A stretch of 64,000 nt of DNA from Limnochordaceae bacterium. Lineage in GTDB: Bacteria > Bacillota > Limnochordia > Limnochordales > DUMU01. Location of the stretch: assembly GCA_014896305.1 (NCBI GenBank), contig JADBKQ010000001.1:62001-126000 (forward strand), given 5' to 3'. Made by a program: the position numbers and the translations under genes. Every line of letters starts with the position of its first letter. Position 1 is the first letter of the stretch. The notes below the pieces were generated by a model, which had not been told where the DNA came from, ran no database searches, and saw nothing but the letters and a program-made list of their open reading frames with translations. Of the stretch, positions 44,263-52,308 are shown in pieces.

Positions 44263-44276
44263 GATCTAGTTAGATC
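44263..44276. promoter_or_regulatory. Palindrome upstream of the GNAT gene
   Basis: GATCTAGTTAGATC is a perfect inverted repeat (6-base arms, 2-base centre) 27 bases before the GNAT start codon. It is a candidate operator. Confidence 0.3.
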
Positions 44277-44305
44277 ACTCGTAGTAGTTGACCCGTTCCG
44301 GGAAT

Positions 44306-44332
44306 AAAAAAGCGGCGGCCCGTGAGCCTCCG
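44306..44332 (-). terminator. Terminator of tRNA-Ser(GCT)
   Basis: Minus strand hairpin CGGAGGC-TCACGG-GCCGCCG (one mismatch) followed by CTTTTTT. Confidence 0.65.
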
Positions 44333-44341
44333 TTAGAGAAA

Positions 44342-44435
44342 TGGCGGAAGGGGAGGGATTCGAACCCTCGGTAGAGCTTTTGGCCCTACAATCGCTTAGC
44401 AGGCGACTGCCATCGACCGGCTCGGCCACCCTTCC
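44342..44435 (-). tRNA. tRNA-Ser (anticodon GCT)
   Basis: Class II tRNA: acceptor GGAAGGG/CCCTTCC, anticodon loop CTGCTAA (GCT, reading AGC/AGU), long variable arm, T-loop TTCGAAT, encoded CCA. Confidence 0.95.
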
Positions 44436-44452
44436 GCACTGGCAACATGTGT

Positions 44453-44481
44453 AGGTTATCACAGCTGAACCCCTCTGTCAA
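44453..44481 (-). promoter_or_regulatory. Promoter of tRNA-Ser(GCT)
   Basis: Minus strand TTGACA (44476-44481), 17-base spacer, TAACCT (44453-44458). Confidence 0.65.
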
Positions 44482-44518
44482 ACCGCCCTCACCAGGCAGC
44501 ACCAGCTTCCGGGCCCGA

Positions 44519-44552
44519 GGAAAAAGGGCGGACGTGCCGGATCATCCGCCCT
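44519..44552 (-). terminator. Terminator of the CBM9-like gene
   Basis: Minus strand stem GGGCGGA / TCCGCCC with a 12-base loop followed by TTTTT, just after the stop codon at 44585. Confidence 0.82.
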
Positions 44553-44584
44553 CTACCGAGTCCCTCAAACCCTACTTGCTCGTT

Positions 44585-45280
44585 TCACTCCGGCTTGACA
44601 TACGCGGCAGCCAACGTTACTTCGCCAAAGCGGGCAGCATTGAGGAAGCTGCCGAAGGTCGGCGACCAGCAATTCCACTGGTCCGCCTGAATGTCGTGGC
44701 TGGTGAAGTTGGCGCCGATGGTCAGCCCCTCGGCCGGCGTCACACCAAGGAGTGACCAAGGAATGGCTACTTCCGACGTCCAGGATTGGTTGTCCTTGGA
44801 GGTGGCTACTTGCCAACTCTCGTAGTCGCCCAGTCCGCTCCACTTGGTGCCCAGAGCGTTCCAGGCAAACTGGATAAAGCTTGTCTTGTCATTGGCTGGA
44901 TCGATGAAGAGCTCGTTGTCGTCCTCGTTCCAGACCGGCGAGCCCGGGTCCGTCATGCTGGCCGCCAACTTGCTCATGTCCTGCCGATAGTTCTTGTAGG
45001 CTACGTAGAGGTTCTGATCGTCCCAGGTAACAAAGACTATGGTCTGCCCGGCCGAGATTGCATCGCCCGTGTTGGTGACGAATCCCCCCATCTTGGACCC
45101 GGCCAACGCGGCGTCGATCCAAGCAGCATCATCCAGCTTGCCGTCGATCACAGGGGCCTGTGTGGCCTTGACCGCCACCACCGAGACGGGCTTTTGTTCG
45201 GCCAGCGCCGGCGCTGTCCACGCTGCCGCCGCCACGATCATCGATGCCACCGTCATCACTGCCCGGAAGCTCTTGACCAT
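44585..45280 (-). CDS. Secreted CBM9-like (carbohydrate-binding, DOMON-like) protein
   Basis: Small secreted binding protein. A clear signal peptide (residues 1-27, ending APALA) is followed by one beta-sandwich domain of the CBM9 type: PVIDGKLDDAAW near the start, a WDDQNLYVAY strand, DDNELFIDP and the late EVAIPWSLLG. Family members bind sugars, or haem in the DOMON branch; no enzyme domain is attached. Length 231 residues. The ATG is preceded by AGGGAGGG. It is a single-gene unit between two tRNA-Ser genes with its own terminator. Confidence 0.82.
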   Translation of the reverse strand: MVKSFRAVMTVASMIVAAAAWTAPALAEQKPVSVVAVKATQAPVIDGKLDDAAWIDAALAGSKMGGFVTNTGDAISAGQTIVFVTWDDQNLYVAYKNYRQDMSKLAASMTDPGSPVWNEDDNELFIDPANDKTSFIQFAWNALGTKWSGLGDYESWQVATSKDNQSWTSEVAIPWSLLGVTPAEGLTIGANFTSHDIQADQWNCWSPTFGSFLNAARFGEVTLAAAYVKPE

Positions 45281-45610
45281 TCCAATCCCTCCCTATCCAT
45301 GCTTGTCCCTGCCAACTGTTCGGTCTCGAATTTCATGGGTGGAGCGGGTAGTGGTCTACAGGGACAATGCCCGCAAAGCCTGCCGTGCCCTCCACACCGG
45401 GTCGCGATCCCTGTCCGGCCCAGGGCCGACTCAACCATCCGGTAAGGGTGTGAAGGTCTGGTGTGCTATTCTTCTCGAACCCAATTTCTCCTGCTTGCTC
45501 ATAACCAGTAGCGGCCTGACCATTTGCCCCGTTCGACTGGATTCCGGCCGTCGCCGGGTCTTGCAGGACGGAGTTCGTTGGCTGGCATGGACCACGGATT
45601 CAGGCCACGG
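45281..45610. other. Intergenic region between the CBM9-like gene and tRNA-Ser(TGA)
   Basis: About 330 bases. It must hold the leftward promoter of the CBM9-like gene, but I cannot pick it confidently. No gene or RNA structure was recognised. Confidence 0.4.
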
Positions 45611-45616
45611 TATAAT
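45588..45616 (+). promoter_or_regulatory. Promoter of tRNA-Ser(TGA)
   Basis: TGGACC (45588-45593), 17-base spacer, consensus TATAAT (45611-45616), 12 bases before the tRNA. Confidence 0.65.
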
Positions 45617-45627
45617 AGTCGGTGTGC

Positions 45628-45712
45628 GGAGGGGTGTCGTAACGGTAGCGAAGCAGTCTTGAAAACTGCCGGCCTTCGGGCCTTGCGGGTTCGAATCCCG
45701 CCCCCTCCGCCA
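45628..45712 (+). tRNA. tRNA-Ser (anticodon TGA)
   Basis: Class II tRNA: acceptor GGAGGGG/CCCCTCC, anticodon loop CTTGAAA (TGA, reading UCA), variable arm GGCC-TTC-GGGCC, T-loop TTCGAAT, encoded CCA. Convergent with serS. Confidence 0.94.
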
Positions 45713-45739
45713 GTTCGCGTCTTCGGATGGGTGAGACTC

Positions 45740-47032
45740 CTACCCTTGCAAACCCCGAGGCGGAAACGCTTCGATGCCGTCCATGTAAGGCCGCAGTGCC
45801 AGCGGCACTTGAATCGTCCCATCAGCCCGCTGGTAGTTTTCCAGCACCGCGGCCACGGTTCGCCCAATCGCTAGCCCCGAGCCATTCAGCGTATGAACGA
45901 ACTCCAGTTTGCCGCCCCCCTCTGGCCGGTAACGGATGTTGGCGCGGCGGGCCTGGTAGTCCTCGAAGTTGCTGCAAGAGCTGATCTCCACGTACCGCCC
46001 GTAACTGGGCATCCAAACCTCGAGGTCGTAGGTCTTCGCTGAGGAGAAGGTCAAGTCTCCCGTGGATAGGCAGACCACCCGGTATGGCAGTTCCAGACGC
46101 TGTAACACGGCTTCAGCATCGTTGACCAGCTTTTCCAACTCGTCATAGCTGGTTTGCGGCAACACGAATTTGACCAGCTCTACCTTTTCGAACTGGTGCA
46201 TGCGGATCAACCCGCGCGTGTCCCGCCCATACGCGCCCGCCTCCGCCCGGAAGCAGGAGGAGTAACCCACGTAGTAGAGCGGGAGGTCCGCTGTGCTGAG
46301 GATCTCGTCCCGGTGGATGTTGGTCACCGGCACCTCAGCCGTCGGAATCAAGTAGAGGTCCTGCTTTTCGACCTTGAACATCTCTTCCGCAAACTTGGGC
46401 AGCTGGCCGGTGCCAATCATGCTCTCCCGGTTCACGAGGAAAGGCGGAAGGACTTCCAGATACCCATGCTCTTTGACGTGCAGGTCCAGCATGAAGTTGG
46501 TCAAGGCCCGTTGCAGGCGGGCGCCCCAACCTTTGACAAACGTAAAGCGAGCTCCCGCCACTTTGGCTGCCCGTTCCGAATCAAGGATCCCCAGCTGGAC
46601 GCCGAGATCCCAATGCGCCAGGGGCGTGAACTCGAAGGTTCGCGGTTCGCCCCAACGACGGACTTCGACGTTATCCCGGTCGTCGCGCCCCTCCGGTACC
46701 GAGGCGTGAGGAATGTTGGGAATGGCCAGAAGAAGGTCGCGCACAGCACTCTCCAGCTGCCGCACTTTCCCGTCGAGAGCACTGATCTGGTCAGAGACCT
46801 GCCGCATCCGCTCGATTTGTGCGGTGACATCCTCCCCCTGCTTGCGGCCACGGGCAATCTGTTCCGACGCCTTGTTGCGCTCCGCCTTCAGCTGCTCCAC
46901 GGCAGCCAGGTCTGCACGCCACGCCTCATCCTTGGCCAGTAGCTCATTCAGTACGGTCTCGTCTTGATGACGTCGACGCAAGGCCTCCCGAACCTGTTCG
47001 GGGTGAGCCCTCACCCACTTCAAATCCAGCAC
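45740..47032 (-). CDS. serS: Seryl-tRNA synthetase
   Basis: Class II synthetase charging tRNA-Ser. An N-terminal coiled coil (residues ~30-100) that contacts the long variable arm of tRNA-Ser is followed by the catalytic core with motif 2 ([14 protein letters not shown]) and motif 3 ([19 protein letters not shown]). The 430-residue length is typical. GTG 47030-47032 is chosen because AAGGGGG lies 8-10 bases upstream and the protein aligns from VLDLKWVR. No T-box fits in the 95-base upstream gap. Two tRNA-Ser genes lie within 3 kb. Confidence 0.96.
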   Translation of the reverse strand: MLDLKWVRAHPEQVREALRRRHQDETVLNELLAKDEAWRADLAAVEQLKAERNKASEQIARGRKQGEDVTAQIERMRQVSDQISALDGKVRQLESAVRDLLLAIPNIPHASVPEGRDDRDNVEVRRWGEPRTFEFTPLAHWDLGVQLGILDSERAAKVAGARFTFVKGWGARLQRALTNFMLDLHVKEHGYLEVLPPFLVNRESMIGTGQLPKFAEEMFKVEKQDLYLIPTAEVPVTNIHRDEILSTADLPLYYVGYSSCFRAEAGAYGRDTRGLIRMHQFEKVELVKFVLPQTSYDELEKLVNDAEAVLQRLELPYRVVCLSTGDLTFSSAKTYDLEVWMPSYGRYVEISSCSNFEDYQARRANIRYRPEGGGKLEFVHTLNGSGLAIGRTVAAVLENYQRADGTIQVPLALRPYMDGIEAFPPRGLQG

Positions 47033-47127
47033 CAGTGTCTCCCCCTTATTCGGCCACCGCAACCCCGTTCGTCGGCTGCGTCCTCCGTGCTGCTGCAGTC
47101 GGACATAGCCACTCTCTCACTCTACGG

Positions 47128-48570
47128 TCATGCGCTCGACCCCGGGCCGCGCCGGCTGGACGGGTACCACACCCGCCAGCGAGATGCCGGGTTGTCGCCC
47201 ATCGCAGCCCACCACAGGTCCGACCACCTCCAGGGCCGGTCCCGCTCGGCCTTCACCATATGAGCGATGACGACTAAACTGGCCAGGCGCAAGACCGTCG
47301 ACAGCGCAAAAACCGGAAGGAGTCCCCAGTATTGTCCCATCATCGCCCCCAGCATGGGGCCGATGGCCGCCGTAAGGCCCATGACCATGTTATACACCGC
47401 TACCGAGCGAGTCCGGTACTCCTGGGCGGTCATCTCCAGCAGCAAGTTGAACGCGGCCAGGTTGTACCCGGCCCAGGCCAGGCCACTCCACGCGTTCGCC
47501 CAGATGGCATCGGTCGGACGGGTGGCCAGCAGCCAGGGGACAGGGACAAGCGCTGCACCTATGCCCGACAGGAGAGCGGTGCGGCGCGAGCCCCACCGGT
47601 CGGCCAGCCGGCCCCAGTACCTCTGGCTCAAGATCGTGACCAGGAAGGTCGCAGCCTGAGCCAGCCCCCAGATGCCCTCGTCGCCGTGGAGAGTCTCCTG
47701 GTAGTAAACGGCCATCAGAGGTCCGGCAATGTTCACGGAGAAGCTCCATAGCGCCGAACTCCACAGGAAGCCGCCCATAGCATGCCAGGAGAGGAGGTTC
47801 AACCATGCACGTAGAGTTCCCTGCTGGTGAGTGGCCGCGCCGGATGAAGGCGGCGGGATCCGGGTGGAAGAGGTAACGGGAGAGGCAGAAGTCCCATCTT
47901 CGCCTGTGGTGGGTCGGGTCTGGGGGGGATCAGCAGGCGGCCCGGTGGCAGGTAACTCGGGAACGCGGGCAAACGAGGCAAAAGCGAACAGCCCCGCCAC
48001 AAAAGCGACCAGGAAGGTGACCAGGTAACCCCAGGCAGTGGGAAGCCCATGAATCAGCCAGCCGGCGGTCACGGAGGCGCCCAGTGCCGCCAGGTTCACC
48101 ATCAGGTTGCGCCAGGCAAAGTACGCGCCCCGGCCGGATCGCTCGGTCAGATCGGCCATTAGCGAGGTCCAACCCGGGACGGGCGCCGAGGCAAGAACCG
48201 TTCTGAGGGTCACCAGAGCAATAAATAAATAGACCGCCGCAGGCCCGCGAGGCAACAAGAAGGGAAGCATCCCGGCAGGGATCCACATGAGCCGGGCCAG
48301 CAGGTTAGCATAAAGATAGATCCGCTTGCGCTCGTCCCGGCGCTCCGTCCACGACGCACCCAGTGGTTGCACCAGGTTGCCCAACAGGACCGGCACCGCA
48401 ACCAACAAGCCTACCTGAGCTTTGGTAGCACCCAAATAGAGGGCGAAAAGCACCTGAAAGGGAATGACCAGGTTGTCACTGAAGGATGCAAATAACCCGT
48501 CCCAGATGGCCCAGCGCCGCCCTTCCGCTCGCCCATCCGGGTCGGCTGGCGGGGTCAGAGTTAGTTTCAT
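47128..48570 (-). CDS. Major facilitator superfamily transporter
   Basis: Membrane transporter with about 12 predicted helices in two halves joined by a Pro/Thr/Ser-rich cytoplasmic loop (~residues 215-255). The MFS signature appears as RYWGRLADRWGSRR in the second half, with an equivalent ASWTERRDERKR loop in the first. Length 480 residues. ATG 48568-48570 has AGGGAG 7 bases upstream; the frame is open to 48621. Substrate unknown; it could be a drug or metabolite exporter. It stands between serS and the 2-oxoacid oxidoreductase genes on the same strand. Confidence 0.85.
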   Translation of the reverse strand: MKLTLTPPADPDGRAEGRRWAIWDGLFASFSDNLVIPFQVLFALYLGATKAQVGLLVAVPVLLGNLVQPLGASWTERRDERKRIYLYANLLARLMWIPAGMLPFLLPRGPAAVYLFIALVTLRTVLASAPVPGWTSLMADLTERSGRGAYFAWRNLMVNLAALGASVTAGWLIHGLPTAWGYLVTFLVAFVAGLFAFASFARVPELPATGPPADPPQTRPTTGEDGTSASPVTSSTRIPPPSSGAATHQQGTLRAWLNLLSWHAMGGFLWSSALWSFSVNIAGPLMAVYYQETLHGDEGIWGLAQAATFLVTILSQRYWGRLADRWGSRRTALLSGIGAALVPVPWLLATRPTDAIWANAWSGLAWAGYNLAAFNLLLEMTAQEYRTRSVAVYNMVMGLTAAIGPMLGAMMGQYWGLLPVFALSTVLRLASLVVIAHMVKAERDRPWRWSDLWWAAMGDNPASRWRVWYPSSRRGPGSSA

Positions 48571-48686
48571 ACGTCTCTCCCTGAGAACGTGCCAGGGCGC
48601 CTGTGCCGAAACGAGGGGCACTCGCCCGTGGGCGAGCGTCCCCCGTCCCTTGTGGCTTGCCGTCCAGCGACAGACTCTTGCCTACC

Positions 48687-50975
48687 TTACAGCACTGGGC
48701 TCTCGTGCCGGGCCTTCAAGCGTACCCAACGCCGCTCCACCTCATCCGAGAAAGCCTTCAACTCGTCGGCGTATTCCGGCTTGAGCAGGTGCTTGGTCTT
48801 GCCCATCATCTTGAGCCAGTCGGTCACCGGCACCCGCTTGCCCTTCTCCTCAGGGTTGTAGGTGATCGTGGTGATCCCATGCTCCACCTCGTAGAGCGGG
48901 AAGAAGCAGCAGTTGACCGCGGTCTCCACGATCTTCGTCCCCATGTCATCCGGCGACCGCCAGTTGAGCGGGCAAGCGCTCAGGATCTTGCCATAAGCCA
49001 ATCCTTCGTGCTTGGCGTACCACTGCGCCTTCGCCGCCTTGCGGACAAGATCCTGGTTGAATGCCTCCACACCCGTAAATACATACGGGATATTGGTAGC
49101 CGCCATGATTTGCGGCGTGTCCTTGTGCTGGAAGGACTTACCGCGACCAGCCGGGCCAATGTGGCTGGTGCTGGTCATGTTGCCCAGCGGCGTGGAGTAG
49201 GACATCTGGCTACCCGTATTCATGTAGCCTTCGTTGTCGTACTCCAGGATGATCATATGATGGTTCCGCAGGGCGGTGCCGATCGCCGGCCCCATACCGA
49301 TGTCCATTCCGCCGTCGCCTGTCACCATGATGAAGGTGATGTCCTCGCCAGCCGGAATCTCACCGCGCCGCTGCCGTTCCTCGAACATGTCCACCACACC
49401 GGAGAGGGTGGCGGCGCCGTTCTGGAAGAGGTTGTGGATGAACGTCACCCGGTGCGAGCTGTACGGGTAGCCGGTCGAAACGACGTACCCACAGCCGGTC
49501 TGGAAGAGGATGACGACATCCCCCTCGATCCCCTTCAGGAACTGGTCTACGCCGGAGAAGATACCGCAGCCAGGGCAGGCGCCATGGCCGGAAACGATCC
49601 GCTTCGGCCGCTCGGTCAACGCCCGCGGCGGGCTAATCCGTACCTTTAGCTGCCCCGTCTCCTCGTCTTTCTCGACCGAGGTCAAGCCCAAAGTCACGTC
49701 CTCTTTGCGGAGCGGCTCGAGGACCTGCACCGGCGCTTGGGCCGGGTCGCCTGGCGTTACGTCGGAGTAATCGTACGGAATCTCCACCTTGCCGGTATGG
49801 GCGATCTCCAGGCCCAGGCGGAAGAAGGATTCTGCTTCGTCATCGTAAAAGTCCTTGCCGCCCAACCCGAAGATGCGCGTCGCCACCAGCGTCCGGTTAC
49901 TGGGGTCATCTTTCAGTGCAGACTTGACCTCATGGCTGATGCTGCCACCGTAGCCACCCACCGAGTCGGCCCGTTCACCAATGACCAGCGCCTTGACATT
50001 GCGCAGCGCCTGCTGGATCTCCCGGATCGGGAAGGGCCGCAGAATGTTGGGGCTGATGACACCCACTTTGTATCCTTGTGCCCGCAGGCGATCCACCACG
50101 TCCTTGGCCGTCTCGGCAGCCGAGTTGATCAGGAAAACGGCCACTTCGGCATCGTCCATACGGTACAGATCGACCAGCGGGTACTGCCGCCCAGTCAGCT
50201 CCGCCCACTCGGCAAAGATCTGCGGGATTACCTGGTAGGCGCGATCCATGGCCAGCTTGTGCTGGTAGTGGTTGTTAATCAGGTCCGGATCGTTCATATA
50301 GCCGCCCACCGAGATCGGATGGCGAGGATCGATAGTGACATATGGCTGCTTCCGCTGGCCAATGAACCGCTGCACCGCGTCATTGTCGGAGAAGAACTCC
50401 ACCCGCCGCTTCTGGTGGCTGGTGAAAAAGCCATCATACGCGACGATGACCGGCAACAGTACGTCGGGATGCTCCCCCACGCGCACGGCGATGATGTTCA
50501 TGTCGTACACCGCTTGCGGGTCGCGGGCCAGCAGGATCACCCAGCCCGTATGAACGGCGAAGTTGAGGTCGCTGTGGTCTCCCCGAATGTCCAGAGGCCC
50601 GCTGATGGTCCGGGTCACCAGGTCCAGCACCATCGGAAAACGGGTACCGGACTGCACCGGCAGTTGCTCGAGCGAGTACAACAGCCCTTGCGAGCTGGTG
50701 GCGTTGAAGACCCGGCCACCGGCGGTCGACGCTCCGTAACAGATACCGGCCGCGCCATGCTCACCGTCGCCCTCGATCATGTGGACGGTGTTCTTACCCT
50801 CCGCCTTCATTTCATCGAGAAACTCGGCGATTTCGGTGGAAGGAGTGATGGGATAATAACCCATGATATGGTAGTTGATCTGGTTGGCCGCCAGGGCCGC
50901 CATTTCGTTACCGGTCTTGAGAGCCACCGTTTGCGGAGCGGCCGAAGATAACTCTTCTTTACGAACCACTGCCAT
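48687..50975 (-). CDS. 2-oxoacid:ferredoxin oxidoreductase, fused alpha-beta subunit
   Basis: Thiamine-diphosphate enzyme half that oxidatively decarboxylates a 2-oxoacid (pyruvate most likely) to acyl-CoA and passes electrons to ferredoxin. Residues ~1-400 match the PorA (alpha) subunit: YYPITPSTEIAEF, MIEGDGEHGAAG and NATSSQGLLYSLEQLP. After a linker, ~465-762 match PorB (beta): HGACPGCGIF and CGYV supply cluster Cys, GDGGMDIGMGP with NEGYMNTG binds ThDP-Mg, and SACPLNW gives a later Cys. In most organisms these are separate proteins. The ATG has AAGGA 5 bases upstream. It follows the gamma-delta gene by 53 bases. Confidence 0.9.
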   Translation of the reverse strand: MAVVRKEELSSAAPQTVALKTGNEMAALAANQINYHIMGYYPITPSTEIAEFLDEMKAEGKNTVHMIEGDGEHGAAGICYGASTAGGRVFNATSSQGLLYSLEQLPVQSGTRFPMVLDLVTRTISGPLDIRGDHSDLNFAVHTGWVILLARDPQAVYDMNIIAVRVGEHPDVLLPVIVAYDGFFTSHQKRRVEFFSDNDAVQRFIGQRKQPYVTIDPRHPISVGGYMNDPDLINNHYQHKLAMDRAYQVIPQIFAEWAELTGRQYPLVDLYRMDDAEVAVFLINSAAETAKDVVDRLRAQGYKVGVISPNILRPFPIREIQQALRNVKALVIGERADSVGGYGGSISHEVKSALKDDPSNRTLVATRIFGLGGKDFYDDEAESFFRLGLEIAHTGKVEIPYDYSDVTPGDPAQAPVQVLEPLRKEDVTLGLTSVEKDEETGQLKVRISPPRALTERPKRIVSGHGACPGCGIFSGVDQFLKGIEGDVVILFQTGCGYVVSTGYPYSSHRVTFIHNLFQNGAATLSGVVDMFEERQRRGEIPAGEDITFIMVTGDGGMDIGMGPAIGTALRNHHMIILEYDNEGYMNTGSQMSYSTPLGNMTSTSHIGPAGRGKSFQHKDTPQIMAATNIPYVFTGVEAFNQDLVRKAAKAQWYAKHEGLAYGKILSACPLNWRSPDDMGTKIVETAVNCCFFPLYEVEHGITTITYNPEEKGKRVPVTDWLKMMGKTKHLLKPEYADELKAFSDEVERRWVRLKARHESPVL

Positions 50976-51028
50976 TGTCTTCCTTCACCTGACTTTCTAA
51001 TCGTGCAAGAGGTACTGTTGCCCGACCG

Positions 51029-52078
51029 TCACGACGCCCTAGTCGCGACAGCTGATACCGAATGACGAGAAGCCGGAATCCAGGAGTGCTTCACCGTATG
51101 CTCCTCCGCATACCCTTCCACTTCCCGGATCGACGTAAGGGCCCCATCAGCCGGGCAGGCTTCCACGCACTTCAAGCAGCCCTTACAGTACTGGTAGTCA
51201 ATGCCCTTCAACGACATGACAGGACGCTGCCGCTTGTCCAAGGTCTTCTCCCAGACAAAGCAAAAGTCTGGACAGACGAGGTCACATTGCCCGCAGTCAA
51301 TGCACTTGGTACGGTCGAAGGCCGGGATGAAGCCACTACGATAAGCACTCAGATCCTTGAGCACGTTGTTGCCCGGGTTGACAATGACGCCCCCGACTGG
51401 CGCCGTCACGTAACCCAGCTGTGGCCGCGCCCGTACGAACTCCGTTGCTTGCGCCGTGGCCGTGCCGTGCAAGGTCTCCTTCTGGACTTCGTTGTAGCCC
51501 CGGTCGAAGGTGCGCAAGTTCGCCTCCACCAGTTGCGGATAGCGGTGCTCGAACGTTGCTCGAATCGTATCCCGCATGGCCTGTGACTCCAAGAACGGGA
51601 GCAGACGAGCGATAGCCCCGAGCATGGCCGTATTGACCCGGGTCTTCTCTTCCACTGCTATCTTGAGCGCGTCCACCACCGCGACCGTGCCGGACGCCAG
51701 GCCCAAGCGCTTTTTCATCTCATCGAGCGTATGGGCAGTATTGACCAGCACGATACTGTCGGGGTACAGTCCGCTGAGAACTTCTTTATGCCGGAGCAAT
51801 CGCTCGTGGAAGACGACCAGCATGTGAGGCCTCTCCACCGGGCTGTTGGTCCTGACCTGCTGCGTGGGAGCGCAAACTCGCACAAATGACTTGACTGGCG
51901 AACCCTTCTTTTCCGACCCATACGAGGAGAAATGGGCACCATTCAACCCCATCCGCAGCACCGCTGCTTCCGCCAGCATCTGGCCGGCCAGGTGGGCTCC
52001 CAACCCACCAATGGACTCAAAGCGAATTTCATAAAACCCCAGCGAATTGGTTACTGGTAATTGGGGAACCTGATCCAT
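51029..52078 (-). CDS. 2-oxoacid:ferredoxin oxidoreductase, fused gamma-delta subunit
   Basis: Partner of the alpha-beta polypeptide. Residues ~15-200 match PorG (gamma): IRFESIGGLGAHLAGQML and GSEKKGSPVKSFVRV. Residues ~245-330 are a PorD-type ferredoxin with two 4Fe-4S motifs, CIDCGQCDLVCPD and CKGCLKCVEACP, that move electrons from the buried cluster to external ferredoxin. Length 349 residues. The ATG has GGGGG upstream. It is first in a two-gene operon whose promoter at 52264-52293 overlaps a perfect palindrome; the ~180-base leader contains a stable hairpin. Together the two genes encode all four classical subunits in two chains. Confidence 0.9.
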   Translation of the reverse strand: MDQVPQLPVTNSLGFYEIRFESIGGLGAHLAGQMLAEAAVLRMGLNGAHFSSYGSEKKGSPVKSFVRVCAPTQQVRTNSPVERPHMLVVFHERLLRHKEVLSGLYPDSIVLVNTAHTLDEMKKRLGLASGTVAVVDALKIAVEEKTRVNTAMLGAIARLLPFLESQAMRDTIRATFEHRYPQLVEANLRTFDRGYNEVQKETLHGTATAQATEFVRARPQLGYVTAPVGGVIVNPGNNVLKDLSAYRSGFIPAFDRTKCIDCGQCDLVCPDFCFVWEKTLDKRQRPVMSLKGIDYQYCKGCLKCVEACPADGALTSIREVEGYAEEHTVKHSWIPASRHSVSAVATRAS

Positions 52079-52204
52079 GACGAAACCCCCTATCGGAGGA
52101 TGAATTGGGAGCTCCTCACTCCCGCGTGAACCCCGCCGCCTGGCTCATCCCCCGCCACGAGCATCAGGCAGCTGACACCGGCACCGCCAAACCCTCGCGT
52201 GAAT

Positions 52205-52227
52205 AGGGCGAGTCGCCGCCTCGCCCT
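52205..52227 (-). other. Hairpin in the leader of the oxidoreductase operon
   Basis: Perfect 8-bp stem AGGGCGAG / CTCGCCCT with loop of 7. It lies downstream of the operon promoter and of glyA; without a T tract it looks like a leader structure or weak terminator. Confidence 0.4.
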
Positions 52228-52260
52228 TCTCCTAGTGAACGTCTGCACGAGCCAACCCAT

Positions 52261-52277
52261 GGCAGTGTAACACTGCC
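52261..52277. promoter_or_regulatory. Palindromic operator over the oxidoreductase promoter
   Basis: GGCAGTGTAACACTGCC is a perfect inverted repeat with 8-base arms and a one-base centre. It covers the -10 box at 52264-52269, the position expected for a repressor site. The regulator is unknown. Confidence 0.55.
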
Positions 52278-52293
52278 TTCAACCGAACGTCAA
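52264..52293 (-). promoter_or_regulatory. Promoter of the 2-oxoacid oxidoreductase operon
   Basis: Minus strand TTGACG (52288-52293), 18-base spacer, TACACT (52264-52269). The expected transcript has a ~180-base leader before the gamma-delta start codon. Confidence 0.65.
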
Positions 52294-52308
52294 CCCGGCG
52301 GCACCGGC

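Noticed and set aside
45628-45712. Possible selenocysteine tRNA, because of the unusual D arm
   Set aside because: The anticodon is TGA, not TCA, the acceptor is 7 bp, and the variable arm is of normal serine length.
47033-47127. T-box leader before serS
   Set aside because: The gap is only 95 bases and has no T-box sequence; asnS and glyA upstream regions also lack one.
49737-50951. 404-codon plus-strand frame opposite the alpha-beta oxidoreductase gene
   Set aside because: Antisense shadow of a strongly conserved enzyme.
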